64,000 nucleotides of DNA. Source: Macrotis lagotis. Its lineage: Eukaryota; Chordata; Mammalia; Peramelemorphia; Peramelidae. Shown in pieces: positions 42,140 to 54,174 of the stretch. Position numbers and translations under genes: made by a program. The notes beneath the pieces were generated by a model that saw only the letters and a program-made list of their open reading frames with translations, had not been told where the DNA came from and made no database searches. How positions within the stretch are numbered: position 1 is the first letter of the stretch; every line of letters begins with the position of its first letter. Location: contig NC_133659.1 of the NCBI RefSeq assembly GCF_037893015.1, positions 11,487,885-11,551,884 of the forward strand, read 5' to 3'.

Positions 42140-42300
42140 CCAAGCTTGGTTTGGAAGGGATCAGCATGACCATCCAGTCCATCCCATGTCTACAAAGAAA
42201 CTTCTTTCACAGCCTTCCCAACAAGTGATTGCCCGGTCTTGGCCTCAAGCCCTCTAGTGAAAGGGAGCTCACCACCTCCTTTTGGACAGCTCTGATTCTT
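42140..42300 (+). repeat. CR1/L3-like 3' fragment
   Basis: 'accatccagtccatcccatg', 'agggagctcaccacctcctt', 'ttggacagctctgattctta'. Confidence 0.6.
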
Positions 42301-42304
42301 AGTT

Positions 42305-42415
42305 GTAGATTGTGAGCTCCTAAAAACAAGGATTATTTTTTGCCTTGCTTAGTATTCATAGGCTGTGGCACATGGTGGGTGCTTTAAAAACAACAGTGTT
42401 TGATTGGACTTTGGA
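42305..42415 (+). repeat. L2 3'-end-like fragment
   Basis: 'agattgtgagctcctaaaaa' and 'tggtgggtgctttaaaaaca'. Confidence 0.65.
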
Positions 42416-42499
42416 AACTTCTCTTAACCACTTCCTCACCCAAGTCCCTAGCTCTTCTCTCTTTGACCAAGTAAGAAAAGTCTAATTCGTCTTGCACAT

Positions 42500-42705
42500 A
42501 TTAATAGTAACAGCAAACATGTCTATGTATGTACAGTCACAGAAATACTGTCTTCTTTAATCCTCACAACAACCCCAAGGGGTAGGCACTATGATTTTCT
42601 CATTTTTCATTTGTGGAAACACAGACTTCAGTTAGCGACTTGCCCAGGATCATATAACTAGTAAGTGTCTGAGGTCAGATCTGAATTCAGTCCAGCAGAG
42701 TCAGA
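42500..42705 (-). mobile_element. MIR/THER1-type SINE
   Basis: 'taatcctcacaacaacccca', 'gcgacttgcccaggatcata', 'gtgtctgaggtcagatctga'. Confidence 0.8.
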
Positions 42706-42724
42706 CCTATGTTTTAAAAGAATT

Positions 42725-43400
42725 ACTTTATCAACTCTTTAAAGGAGAGAGAAGAGTCTGGAAGCAGAGAGACTACTTTAGAGGCTGGTCAGCTTAATTC
42801 AACCAAAAAATATTAAGTTGCTATATGTACAAGGCCCTGCCAAGATGATGTAGGAAGAAAGAACTCGATGCAGGCCTAGAAGGGAGGATGATCTGGATCT
42901 AGAGACACACCCCCCCAGGTCTCTTTGGAAATGAGGATCCTTTTATTAAGGGGTGTGTGTGTGTGTGTGTGTGTATGAGAGTGCAAGACTTTAAATAAAA
43001 AAGAGGTCGAATGATCTTGCCCTAACAACTGACTCGAGGTAGGAGTTGTGAGAAGGGATTGAACATGACCCTCTTGTTTTGATCAAGGGTGATGGTAATA
43101 TTAAAGAAAATAGGTTAAGTTGGAAGGACTGGCAGGTTTGTGGGGAAAAGTAAGTTGTTTGGAATGTGTTTGGTTTGAAATGTTGGCAGGGCCTCTGGGT
43201 ACTATTGGAAATGAAATAGTGCCAGGAGCTTTAGGGTTGGAGGTTTGGATTTGGGAATCGAGGAAGATCACCAAGGAGGAAAAAAGGAGAGGTCAGCGAA
43301 GTGCAGAATGCTCAGAGGGAAAGGAGTAAAGCTCAAATAGAAAGGGATCCCTACAGACCACATATTGATTGGGAAAATGGGAATTTGGCATTATCTCTGT
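42725..43400 (+). repeat. L3/CR1-like retroposon body
   Basis: Diverged family wording ('agagagaagagtctggaagc', 'gggttggaggtttggatttg') with a GT run at 42954-42975. Confidence 0.45.
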
Positions 43401-43409
43401 CTTAGTGTA

Positions 43410-43500
43410 TTTTTTCTGTTGCTTCTCAATTACATTTTCATCTGGTTGGGGCTGAACCGGGAAATTGAGGGGTAGTTGTAGGCCATGAGTTTGACAGCTG
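43410..43500. repeat. Unclassified repeat, second copy
   Basis: 'ttacattttcatctggttgg' and 'ggtagttgtaggccatgagt' parallel 32110-32230. Confidence 0.5.
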
Positions 43501-43639
43501 GTGTAGTGGGAAGAAGATCAGAGATCCAACTCCTCAGCCTTTAACACCCCCTAGTTGTATTACCTTCCACTCTCTGGGCTCTAGGCAAGCCTCTAAGTTC
43601 AAGTGATAAAGCATGCACTAACTTGCATTAGCAGAAGTT

Positions 43640-43810
43640 TCCTCATCTAAGCTTTCCCTGTGCCAGTGAGATCCCAAATCCAGTCCCGCCTAATACTTCC
43701 CTTTAAACAGTCTACCAGTCTGCCATCAATGCGTCGTCTTTTACCTCCATGACTTTGCATAAGCCCTGCCTAGAATGCACTCTCTCCTCCCTTCTTCCTC
43801 TTAGAGTTAG
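43640..43810 (+). repeat. L2-like fragment
   Basis: 'cctagaatgcactctctcct' and preceding C/T-rich wording fit L2. Confidence 0.5.
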
Positions 43811-44228
43811 TCACTTGGACTCAAAATTACTTGGAATATGCTTTGACCTGAAATACAGTGATAGAAATGTCATTTTTGGTATGAACTATATCTCCGTTTA
43901 ATTCACTGGGGTATGTCCAAGACCTTGATTGATTCTGTAGCAAGTTCTCCTGCTCAGAACCTGTTCTAGGAGTGGTGATTTCATAGAGGTGCTTTGGAGG
44001 AAGTTTTGGTGATTTGCTTCTGGTTTGTTTGCTTTATTTCAAAGGGTAGTTAAAGTATTCCAGTGAAGCCACAGCATGGGCACTGGAAACCTAGCTTTTA
44101 CTTCATCACTTCGGTACTGATCCCATCCTTACTACATCAAGGACTATAAAACTGAAGTCCTGAACTTCAGGATGATTGATACTTTCCTGCATGTCAGATA
44201 TAGCTGAGAAGTGAGCGTGAGCATAGAG

Positions 44229-44345
44229 AGTCGATATGGTGTAGCAGATAGGGAGCTGACCTCAGAGTAAGTCAGGCCTGAGTTCAGTTCTCACCTCTGT
44301 GTGACACTGGCAAGACATTTGAAACTACAAGGGACCCAACTCTTC
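44229..44345 (+). mobile_element. MIR-like fragment
   Basis: 'atggtgtagcagatagggag', 'caggcctgagttcagttctc', 'gtgtgacactggcaagacat'. Confidence 0.7.
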
Positions 44346-44500
44346 AGACTCGATTTAAATTTGCCAAGTTTCTTCATGTGAAAAGTCCTTTTACCCATTA
44401 AATCATTGGTTCGGTCCCTTATTTATTCATTCATTTATTAATCCATTTTTTATAAACATTTATGACAAAGGATTTTCTTCTAGAGCAGCCAGAACATTGT

Positions 44501-44502
<2 letters not shown>

Positions 44503-44555
<53 letters not shown>
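44503..44555 (+). repeat. (GT)n microsatellite
   Basis: About 25 GT units. Confidence 0.98.
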
Positions 44556-44556
<1 letters not shown>

Positions 44557-44559
44557 TGT

Positions 44560-45925
44560 TCTATTTCTGTCACATAAGAGGTTAGGGTCCCACGAATAAG
44601 AATACAATTCTAACTTCCTTTGAAAATTATTCTCGATGACATTCTGTCCAACTGTTTTTCAGCTGTATTCAACTCGTCCTGACCCCAAACAGATCAGAGC
44701 ATGTCAGGCCTTGCCATCCTTTACTATTTCTCAAAGTCTGTCCAAACTCATCTTCGTTGTTTGTATAGGTCTATTGATTCACCTCATCCATTTCACCGTC
44801 AATGGCCCTATTTTTACTTAGTCACATTTATTTAGAAAAGAATGATAGAGCTAATGGTGACTAGTATTCATTCTTCAATTTTATTTCACTTCATAATTTA
44901 TAGTGTTCCCTTTCTTGTTGATAAAGATATATCACAAGCTCCATAATTAAGCTTAATCACCATATGGAGAAATTGTTTTGGCTCAAAGATGGAATGGGAA
45001 AAAAAAGGAAAAGAATTTTCCTGAAATAACTTTTGGGAGAAAAAAGGAGATTGAATGAGGCAGAACTGAATGGATTATTAGTAACAAGAAAATGGAAAGG
45101 AGTAGGCACAAATTAAGTCTTGAAGGAGGAAGAAAGAGGTGGTAGGGAAGAGAGAATGGACCAAACAGTTATCTGCACCAGCTACCAACTTGGGTTAAGG
45201 CAATTTCCCTTCTTTATTGCCCTCTTGAATTAGGGAATAGACTGGTCTTATGTGATGTGTAAAAGTCAGAATCTGTAATTTAGTGAGGGTCTGAATCCAT
45301 ACTTCTCAAAACGCAAATTTACCTTAGGAAGGGAGGTCTGAATTTCTCTCCTCCCCCCGCCCTCCGCAACCACCACCACATCCCTCACAATACACATACA
45401 TTGACCATGCGATAGCTTTGTGAAATTCCAAAGATTAGACTATCTGGCATTAATTTCCATTGGCATCAGTAGCCATATCCATCAGTCGCAGTGACAGATG
45501 GCAACATCTCAAATGGGAACTGAGAGATACAGGATAAAATAAACCATATACTTCATGAGGATTACACAAAGAGATGAAAGGACTTGCAGTTGGCTGTTTG
45601 ACCGCAGGCATTCTCTAAGTTTGAATTCATTCTTCTCAGGGACCTTGGGAAGTCAAAAGGGGGGGTTTCCCTCAATGTGGGGGGATTTTTTTGTAGCAAC
45701 TGTCCTTGACTGGTAAATATTCTTTTGCAATACTAATAAATTTGGACGGGTAATCAATGGGACCACATTCATGGGGGCTAAGGAAAGACTACTCAAAACA
45801 CCCATGACCTTTGTGATTTCCCTTCGAACTATAAGAATAAAACATAGTTGCCTTGTGAAGACCAACTATCTATGTTAGTGGGAATTAATAAAGTATTGCA
45901 AGAGGAGAGTGCTACAAAATCAAAT
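44560..45925. other. Unassigned sequence
   Basis: No exon or repeat I can name; C-rich patch at 45345-45385. Confidence 0.4.
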
Positions 45926-45929
45926 TCCA

Positions 45930-46010
45930 TTACATCCATATGTTCAGCCATTCGCCAGTCGAGTTCTTTGTAACATAGAGGGGGCTGCTATGAATATTCT
46001 GGTATGTGGG
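45930..46010 (-). repeat. LINE-1 3'-region fragment
   Basis: 'ccatatgttcagccattcgc' and 'ggggctgctatgaatattct' match the antisense L1 text at 56790 and 60170. Confidence 0.7.
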
Positions 46011-46033
46011 ATCATAGATTAAGAGCTGGAAGC

Positions 46034-46400
46034 AGTGGTGGGATTCAGCCACCTATTTGGCAGAACGGATACCTAATTTTATGTTCAGTTTGGCGAACCG
46101 GTTGTTAAAATGGCATTTTAAATGCCATTTAATTAATTTAATTTAATTCATTTAAATGCCATTAAATTAAAATGGCATAAAGGGTTCTCTTTAAGGTGGG
46201 TGCCTGGGCAGCCACCCAATATGGAAATTACAAATTTACATTCCTTACTCTTTTTTTTAAACATTTATCTGTGCATTCCGTTCATAGGTGAAAAATGAGG
46301 AAACTATTCTTGTAATGTTTATTTATTCATTTCTTAAACTCATTACACCTTTGATAACATGTTACATTTTAATTCTTTTTTGCTACTTCAGTAAACAAAA
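46034..46400 (+). mobile_element. Possible hAT-type DNA transposon remnant
   Basis: Begins 'cagtggtgggattcagccac', a hAT-like terminus; no matching far end seen. Contains an AT-rich near-palindrome at about 46107-46177. Confidence 0.35.
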
Positions 46401-46690
46401 CATATAAAAAGAGAGGAAAAGTGCCAAACAGCCAGGGGGTGACAACCTGCCATTTTTTCCACTTTGTGTTACCCCGCAAATTCCCCCAAGATATTATGAG
46501 TGTCCTAGTGTTCCCTGAAGAGTGGAGCCAATCGAAAGCCTGGGACACAATGAAGCAATGGAAATATCGATTTCAAGGGTTTTCTTATCTCCCATTTCAG
46601 AAGTCATGGAAGAGGAAGAAAAGAAGAGCTAGACTAGATAGAATGAGTCTTGCTTCTCATGTCTGTGGTCATGTGGCTACTTCTTTTTTA

Positions 46691-46848
46691 GTTTTTGTTT
46701 TTGTTTTTGTTTTTTGCAAAGCAAACTGGGTTAAGTGGCTTGCCCAAGACCACACAGCTAGGTCATTATGAAGTGTCTGAGGCCACATTTGAACTCAGGT
46801 ACTGCTGACTCCAGGGCTGGTGCTCTATTCACTGCACCCCTGAACTGC
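46691..46848 (-). mobile_element. Mar1-type SINE
   Basis: 'aaagcaaactgggttaagtg', 'gaactcaggtactgctgact', 'ctattcactgcacccctgaa'. Confidence 0.9.
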
Positions 46849-47011
46849 CAACTTTTTAAAGAATACATTTCATTTAATGTAGTAGTAACAGAATTTGCAC
46901 CTCATCCTAAGAAAGGTCCCCATGAATGGACACAGTTGGTAGAGTAGATGGACTTTAGTGACTTAGAGTCAGCTTTTCTATAAATTTCTCATTGTCTTGG
47001 AGTTAAGTTTA

Positions 47012-47167
47012 TGTTATTTTATTTTAGTTTTTGCAAGGCAATGGGGTTTAGTGGCTTGTCCAAGGCCACACAGCTAGGTAATTATTAAGTGTCTGAGGCT
47101 GCATTTGAACTCAGGTACTGCTGACTCCAGGGCTGGTGCTCTATTCACTGCACCACCTAGCCACCCC
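47012..47167 (-). mobile_element. Mar1-type SINE
   Basis: 'gcaaggcaatggggtttagt', 'gaactcaggtactgctgact', head 'cacctagccacccc'; direct repeats tggagttaagttta / tggagttaggttta at 46998-47011 and 47168-47181. Confidence 0.95.
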
Positions 47168-47439
47168 TGGAGTTAGGTTTAGAAGATCAGTTCTCCTACT
47201 AATCACTTTTCTCTTCTTTCCTTGAGGAAATTTGTTATCCTTGAAGGATGCAGGTGAGTCTAGTCTGCTTTCTGGTAGTCTGGTCCTCTATTTCTAAAGT
47301 GTCTTTGCCAGGTGGACTCACATGATAGACATTTCTTAGTCGCAGGATAGAAGGAGGGGTTGTAGCTAGCCCCTCTTCCCAATTTCCAGCCAATCATATT
47401 GTTCCTTCTGCTTTATGGTAATATAAGCTTTGTAACCAA

Positions 47440-47965
47440 TCATACTGTTTTCCCTGTCTATGATAACATTTCCTATTCTGGATGTCCCTCTTTTTGTCCA
47501 TAGAATTGATCTGCCCCTAATTCAAGGTCCTAACTTTTCTGAAAGGGCTGAAAATGTGTTTATTGGCAAATTTGGAGCTGTGCGTCAGTTTACCTGCATT
47601 TTGATCATAACATTTAGAATCTTGTCAAAGTTACTACTTCATTTTAGTTCTCTAGGTTTCACTGGGTATATCATGATATTATCTGCAAAAAGTGATAATT
47701 TTGTTTTTGTTTTTTTCTTTCCTAGTATTTATTATCTGTTTCTTTTTCTTTTTACTTTACCTTTACATTATTAGCACTGATAATGGACATCTTTGCTTTT
47801 TCCCTTTTCTCATGGGAAAGGCTTCTACTTTATCCCAATTGCATATAATTCTGGCTTTTGCCTTTAGAAAAATACTATTTATTATATTGAGAAAATATTC
47901 ATTCATTTCTGTGTTATCATCTTGTTTTAAAAGGAATAAAAGTTGCATCCCATCATAGGTGTATC
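47440..47965 (-). mobile_element. LINE-1 ORF2 fragment
   Basis: Antisense L1 text: 'tatatcatgatattatctgc', 'actgataatggacatctttg', 'gcttctactttatcccaatt' parallels 58265 and 61800. Coding frames are broken. Confidence 0.8.
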
Positions 47966-48259
47966 TCATTTAATTTGTTGCCAAAATGGGGACATAGAAG
48001 GAAAAGGTTTAGGAAATTCTGTTATACTGAAAATTTAGAAAAAAGAAAACATGTTTCAAGGACAATAAGGAATACAATTTCACAGAACTTTCCAACTGAC
48101 AAAACTCTTTTGGTTCATATGACTTTAGTTAAAACTTCCCTTGACTTTCTCACTAGATACTTTTGTTAGATAGAAATTTGCCATTGTTTGGTTTGGCAGA
48201 GTTATACCAGTGACCCAGAAATGAGAACTAATTCAAATTGCTAGCCCTAAATAATTTAA

Positions 48260-48480
48260 TCTTCATATTCAACCTACTCTTTATTGTCTGTCAAATGACA
48301 GCCACTGTGCAAGGTGCTGGGGATTCAGAGCCCAAAAAACCCCAAATCTCTGCCTTCCTGGGGCTTACAATTTATTGAGAAGACAGAATATATTTGTAAT
48401 CAAGTTAATAAAAATCATATGTACAATAATGCAAAATTTTCAGGAGAGAGAATATTAATAACTCTGGGGGTCAGGAAAGT
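48260..48480 (+). repeat. L3/CR1-like fragment
   Basis: 'ctgtgcaaggtgctggggat', 'ctgccttcctggggcttaca'. Confidence 0.6.
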
Positions 48481-48484
48481 TCTT

Positions 48485-49365
48485 GTGTTGAGAGTGGCTC
48501 CTGAGTTGTCTTAAAGGAAGTTAAAGAGTCCATGAAACCAAAATAAGGGAGAACTACTCTCCAGGAATAGAGAACCTGGTGCACAACCAGGCAAGCAAGA
48601 GATGATTCATGTATAAGCCACCATCAAACTTTAGTTTGTACCAATTTGCTGAAATGAATAAGAAAGTTACATCTTGAAATAGCTTCATTGTCCTAAGCAA
48701 AATGGATAGCATATTGCATTTGACTAAGTAGCCTTCAAAAATAATTTCAATGTGACTGACCATTTTCATCAGTATTCTTGCTTAGATGAGAAATAACCAA
48801 TTTTCTTGTTTTCTTTTTTGGGGGGAAAGGCAAGAATATCTATTTAACTGTAATGGTAAGGCTAAAGAAGAGAATGAAATTGTGAAAGATGAACCATGGG
48901 ATGGGCAAGGTGGAGAAAAGAAAATGGGAATATAAAGAATAAGGATCTTTCACCTACACCCCTTCTCCCCCCACCAAAAAATCCCAAAGTACCTTTTGTA
49001 TTGGACCTTTGGTTTTACCAAGTTGATACAGGAATTCTTGATCTTAAAAAAAAAAAAAAGAGATGATTTGTATGAGATGGGAGACTTATGAGATGGAATG
49101 AATGCATGGAGAACAGAATCAATAAATCTGTGTAAAGGCACATAATAGGAAATCAGATTGGAAAGTCAGGGAAGAGGTAAATTAGGTATGGCTTTAACTG
49201 TGGGATTAGGAATATGTATTTTATCCTTGAAACCGTAGAGACCCAACCGAGATTTTAGAGTAAGGTGACAAGATGAGATTTATCTTTTAGGAATAACAGT
49301 TTTCTGTGGAGAAGACGGATTAGAGAGAGGATACACTGGAAGTGGAAAAATCATTTTAGAAAATT
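48485..49365. other. Mostly unassigned, partly L3-like
   Basis: 49140-49330 resembles the middle of the L3-like family ('gtaaggtgacaagatgagat'); the rest is unassigned. Confidence 0.4.
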
Positions 49366-49384
49366 ATTGTAGAAATTTAATGGA

Positions 49385-49542
49385 GGGGCGGTTAGGTGGC
49401 ATAGTGAATAAAGCACTGGCCCTGGAGTCAGGAGTACCTGGGTTCAAATCCGGCCTCAGACACTTAATAATTACCTAACTGTGTGACCTTGGGCAAGCCA
49501 CTTAACCCCGTTTGCCTCGCAAAAACCTAAAAAAAAAAAAAA
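49385..49542 (+). mobile_element. Mar1-type SINE
   Basis: 'ggggcggttaggtggcatag', long A tail; exact direct repeats agaaatttaatgga at 49371-49384 and 49543-49556. Confidence 0.97.
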
Positions 49543-49727
49543 AGAAATTTAATGGAGAAGAGATAGGGACATAGAGAGTAGAGGCTGAATGAGAGAAGAA
49601 AAGGAAAAGGGGAAAATAGAATGGGAGAGGAGAGAAATCAAATCTCTAGATTTTTAGGACAAAGCTTCAAATTCATAAATTAATCGAGTTCTAAATTTTT
49701 ATGAAAAGCTTTCTGTATGCAAAGCAA

Positions 49728-49962
49728 ATTGATACAGTGGATAGAATACCAGGTCTGAATTTGAGAAGACTCATCTTTCTGAGTTCAAATCCAGCCTAAG
49801 ATTCTAAGATTCTGTGTGATCCTGGATAAGTCACTTAACCTTCTTTGCCCTCAGTTTCATCATCTAAAATGAGCTGGAGAAGGAAATGACAAACCACTCC
49901 TTTATCTTTGCCAAGAAAACCCCAAATGGGGTCAGGAGGAGTCAGACATAACTGAATATAAA
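49728..49962 (+). mobile_element. Marsupial CORE-SINE, forward
   Basis: 'gatacagtggatagaatacc', 'gctggagaaggaaatgacaa', 'caaatggggtcaggaggagt'; same family as 7690. Confidence 0.85.
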
Positions 49963-49969
49963 CCGTACA

Positions 49970-51155
49970 AGAAAAACAAAATACCCAAACATATTTAACA
50001 AGAATGTAGGCACTTCCTGACTGAGCTATTCTCCATTTCATTAAAATATATTGCATTTTGATCTTGCAGAATTTCTAATAGATCACAAACTCTGTAGAAA
50101 AGCAGAAAATTTCCGGAATATGTAGTTTTTAAAAGTGGAGGACATTTTGTATTAGGTAGGGTGCCATCTCCTGGTGAACTATGATATAGCAAACACCCTT
50201 TTATTAGGAAAAAAAACTCAATCTTGAGAATTTCAAAAATCTGGGACCACAGTGTCACACTGTGTCATCACAGTGTCACACACCACAGTGTCATCACTGT
50301 CCTCTTGGTCCACGCCCTCATTTCCACTAACTACCCCCCCCCATCTTGGGCAAAGATGTTTCCCATTCAATGTAGCCAAAATGGCCTAAGTTATTGTTTC
50401 TACAAAGAAACAAAAATCTTCAGACTTCCCCATGTATATTAAAGGAAAAATAAATCTGTCTCGATTGTACGGGAGTAAAACTTGTTTGAACCTTTGGAAT
50501 AGTGCCGCCGCCGACTTCTTTTTCTGGCACTAGTATTTTTCACAATGTAAATGATCTTTACATGTGTCAAATTAACACATTTTGAGTTTTCACAAGAAAA
50601 CAAACCTACTAAATGGTATTAAAATGTGTTCGTTCAAAAAAAAAATTCTGGGACCAGAGGATTTCTAACCAAGGAAAGGTTAATAAACATTTGGAAATGG
50701 CTAAAACTGGAGGTGGGAAATGATGCCAAAGAGGACTCTCCTGGATTAGACAGTGTTTCCCTCTTCCTGGTACTATAACACCAAGCATGATTGTAGAGAG
50801 CCTCTTATTTGACACACATTTTCAATTCATTTTATTACAAGAGTTTATCATAGGCAAAAGGGTCCTATTGATAGAAAAATGGAAAGAACCCTGTGGACCT
50901 CAGCTTATAAACCTATGTCTAAATGCATTTTTTTGAATTCTTCTATCCATGGATAAATTTTCTCTACTGATGCAGATTGCAGCCTCTACCAACTTACCTT
51001 GTGCAACCTTTTCCCATATTTTGCCATAAATGCACCTAGGACCTCTAACTTATAACCTCACAAGTTTTCTTTTCCTTTTTTCTTCTTTTTAATCAACACT
51101 TTTCTTTCTTTTTTCTTTTTCTTTTCCCCTTCCCTTAGCTTTCTTTCCCATCCTT
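49970..51155. other. Unassigned sequence
   Basis: Contains a short CACAGTGT inverted/tandem cluster at 50249-50300 and a pyrimidine-rich patch at 51070-51170. No exon recognised. Confidence 0.4.
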
Positions 51156-51174
51156 TCTTTCCTTTCCCTTCTCT

Positions 51175-51342
51175 CTCTCTCTTTTTTTTTTATTTTCTAG
51201 GTTTTTGCAAGGCAAACGGGGTTAAGTGGCTTGCCCAAGGCCACACAGCTAGATAATTATTAAGTGTCTGAGGCCGGATTTGAACCCAGGTACTCCTGAC
51301 TCCAGGGCCAGTGCTTTATCCACTACGCCAGCTAGCCACCCC
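51175..51342 (-). mobile_element. Mar1-type SINE
   Basis: 'ggcaaacggggttaagtggc' to 'cagctagccacc'; exact 16-bp direct repeats ttcctttcccttctct at 51159-51174 and 51343-51358. Confidence 0.96.
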
Positions 51343-51389
51343 TTCCTTTCCCTTCTCTTGCTAGAAATTTATCTGTAACTTATTCCCTT

Positions 51390-51495
51390 AGAGTGTGGTC
51401 TGGGACCCTGAGAAATTGTGGCCTGCCCAGGATCACCCAGATAATATGTTTCAGAGGCAGGTCTTGAACCCAAGTCTATCTATTTTCAAGATGGA
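51390..51495 (-). mobile_element. MIR-like fragment
   Basis: 'ctgcccaggatcacccagat', 'caggtcttgaacccaagtct'. Confidence 0.65.
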
Positions 51496-52249
51496 CTCCC
51501 CTATTGACTCTACCTGGTTACCCCTCTTCCAATATTTCAGGATTAATGTTACCATGTTCAGATTGTCTGTCTGTAGTTGTTTTTCTCACTGCATTTTCAG
51601 TCCACCACCTGCGACGTCTCTCCTACTCACAACCACCCGTCCCCACTCCCCATAGATCAGTGAGTGCCATCATAGCCGCCTTGTCTTTTCATCTTCTAGA
51701 ATGGGGTTGATCCCACCTGGCAAATGAACTCCCTGAGGCTAATGACATGCTGTCTAGCATGAATTTCAGCTTCCTGTTTTCCACTTTTGTTCCGTCCTTC
51801 CAGGCTTGAAGAGAAATCATCTTGCTGCCATCTTGCTATCTTGATCCTTGTTTTACCTCCCCTCTGCCCCCCCCCCCCATAGTCCTGGTTCTTTCTTGAT
51901 TTTTCTCTTGACTTAAACATAACTGAAATGTGAATGTTCATTAGCCATAACCTTGAATCATTCATAGTATTTGTATAGGACTCATTACTTATTTGTATTT
52001 ACATTTATTTTCTGATAATCTTCCCTTCCAGTTTCTCATCATTGTTGAAGGTGTGTGTGTTTGTGAGTGTGGGTGTGGGTGTGTGACTGAAGATGGTTGA
52101 CAAGTTTCCCATATATTCATACTGGACTTTTTCCACAACTCTTTTTCTTAGAGTTGTTTGTACAGGTTTTCAAAATTTCCTTCTTCAAAACTCATGACTC
52201 TTGGACCAATTTTCTCTGCAATATTTTCATTAAAATGGTCATGCAAACA

Positions 52250-53035
52250 GTCAACAAGCATTATGCTCACTTATACCAGGAAGGAATGTGGCAGATTCAA
52301 AGAAAGGCAAAAGCTAGTCCCTTCAAGGAGTCCATAGTCTAGCTGGAAAGACCACATGAAATAATTATGCAGAAACAAACACTTGACAGGATAAATTGGA
52401 AATAAGCCCAAACACTGACATCGAAGGGGAATGAGTAAAAGTTTCTTGTAGAAGGTGGAATTTTTAATTGATACTTGAAAGAATCCAAAGATACAAGAAG
52501 GAAGGAACACATTTCAGGTATGGGGGGAAGCTGGTAAAAACATTTGAAGCCTAAAGATGACGTTATCTTGTGCAAGGAATAGCAAGGATACCAAGTGTTC
52601 TAGGGTCACAGATTAGATGGCCAGGAATAAGATGTAAGAAGACTAGGAAAGGGGGTGGTGAGTGAGGGTAGTTTGTACAAAGCTTTGAATGTCAAAGAGA
52701 GCAATAGGAGTCTTGATTTATTGAGGAAGGGGTGATGTGGTCAGATCTGTGTTTTAAGAAAATCACTTTACTGGTTGAATGGAGGATGAACTGAGTGGGA
52801 AGAGACCAAGGCAGGTTGATCTCCAGCAGTTACTACAATAGTCCAGGCATGAAGTGAGAGGGTCTGCACCAGGGTGGGTGCAATGTCAGAGGAGAGGGGG
52901 GCATATTTGAGAGATGCTACAAGGATGAAATCAACAGACTTTGGCACCATATTGAATACGGGGTGGTGGTGGTGAGAGATAATGAGGAATCCAGGCTGAC
53001 TCCTAAGTGTCTGAGGGACCAAGAGGATGGTGGTG
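52250..53035 (+). repeat. L3/CR1-like retroposon, longest copy
   Basis: Runs in family order from 'agtcaacaagcattatgctc', 'cccttcaaggagtccatagt', 'tacaatagtccaggcatgaa', 'agagatgctacaaggatgaa' to 'ggctgactcctaagtgtctg'. About 790 bp; a reference for the shorter copies here. Confidence 0.65.
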
Positions 53036-53039
53036 CTCT

Positions 53040-54115
53040 ACAGTAATAGAAAAATAATAGGGAAGCTATGTGATTGCCATTTTCCTTTCTCAAACTCAAA
53101 TCTGCTCTCCCAACATCCACAGTACTTATTTTAAAAATTCCCACCTTTTTATTCTCTATCAAAAACTCTTGAAATCATCTTTCTTCTTAAAATTCCCACC
53201 ATTTTTCTTCCAGCAATTCTTTGTGAGTTAGAATAAGACCCAGAATAGCAGTTATCTTCTTTCCTCTACTTTTTGGAGAAATTATCATTAAGGCAAGTAA
53301 AAAATGTATTAGGTTTTTTTGCCTTTGACAAAGGCAGGGAGCTTCATCATATAATAGAAAGTCCCTGATGATTACTTTATCATGCCTGCATGACAAGTTG
53401 TAAACAATTTCCTGAACTCCTTTATCTGCTTCCTCCTTCTGTCCAGGTGGTCTGTAGACTATATTGTTTGTATCCTCAGTTAATTCTCACTTGATTGTTT
53501 TACACTTCACCTTGTGATTCCTGGATTTCCTCATATGGGTATAATTTCTCAATATGGAATACTACTCTACTCCCCACTCCTTTCTATTTATTCTGTTCTT
53601 CTAAAATTGGTATATCTTCAATCTCTTTCCCCTCATGAAGACTTACTCTACCAAGTTTCAGTGAGATTGGACTTTCTTTCTCGCTTTAAATCTATAATTC
53701 CAATTTTTATTATCCTTCATCTATGTGTATGTGAATTTCTAAGTTTTATTATTGCCTTCCTCTTGAATTTTGTTTCCTGCTCTTTTCTCCTTATGCTCTT
53801 CTCCCTTTGTTTGCATGCCACTCTCTGGGGTATTGAGTTTTGCAAATTATGGGCAATTTTCTTCTTTTTACAAACCAATTTCAGTTGAAAGTTCTCTTGG
53901 AAGATTTTCAATTCTCTGAGCCAACATATTTTAACTGGCCCTTAGTAGGTTTGCTCATCCCTGGCCAAAAACCAATCATTCCTATGTTTCATCTCATGGT
54001 CCCTAAAATGAATAAAGAATCATTGACTTTGGGAGGCAGCATGATAGACTTTGGGAATACAAGAACTAAGAAAAATTGTCCCTGTCCTCAAAGTGATGTT
54101 TATAATAAGTGAACA
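53040..54115. other. Unassigned T-rich sequence
   Basis: T-rich with long open but low-complexity frames around 53514-53890. I see no recognised domain; possibly an old LINE in reverse. Confidence 0.3.
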
Positions 54116-54118
54116 ACA

Positions 54119-54120
<2 letters not shown>

Positions 54121-54171
<51 letters not shown>
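54121..54171 (+). repeat. (GT)n microsatellite
   Basis: About 25 GT units. Confidence 0.98.
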
Positions 54172-54173
<2 letters not shown>

Positions 54174-54174
54174 G

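Noticed and set aside
47460-47774. 104-codon plus-strand ORF
   Set aside because: It is antisense to a LINE-1 ORF2 fragment.
53514-53888. 124-codon hydrophobic ORF
   Set aside because: T-rich composition makes Phe/Leu/Ile-rich frames likely by chance; no recognised domain, probably an old LINE antisense.
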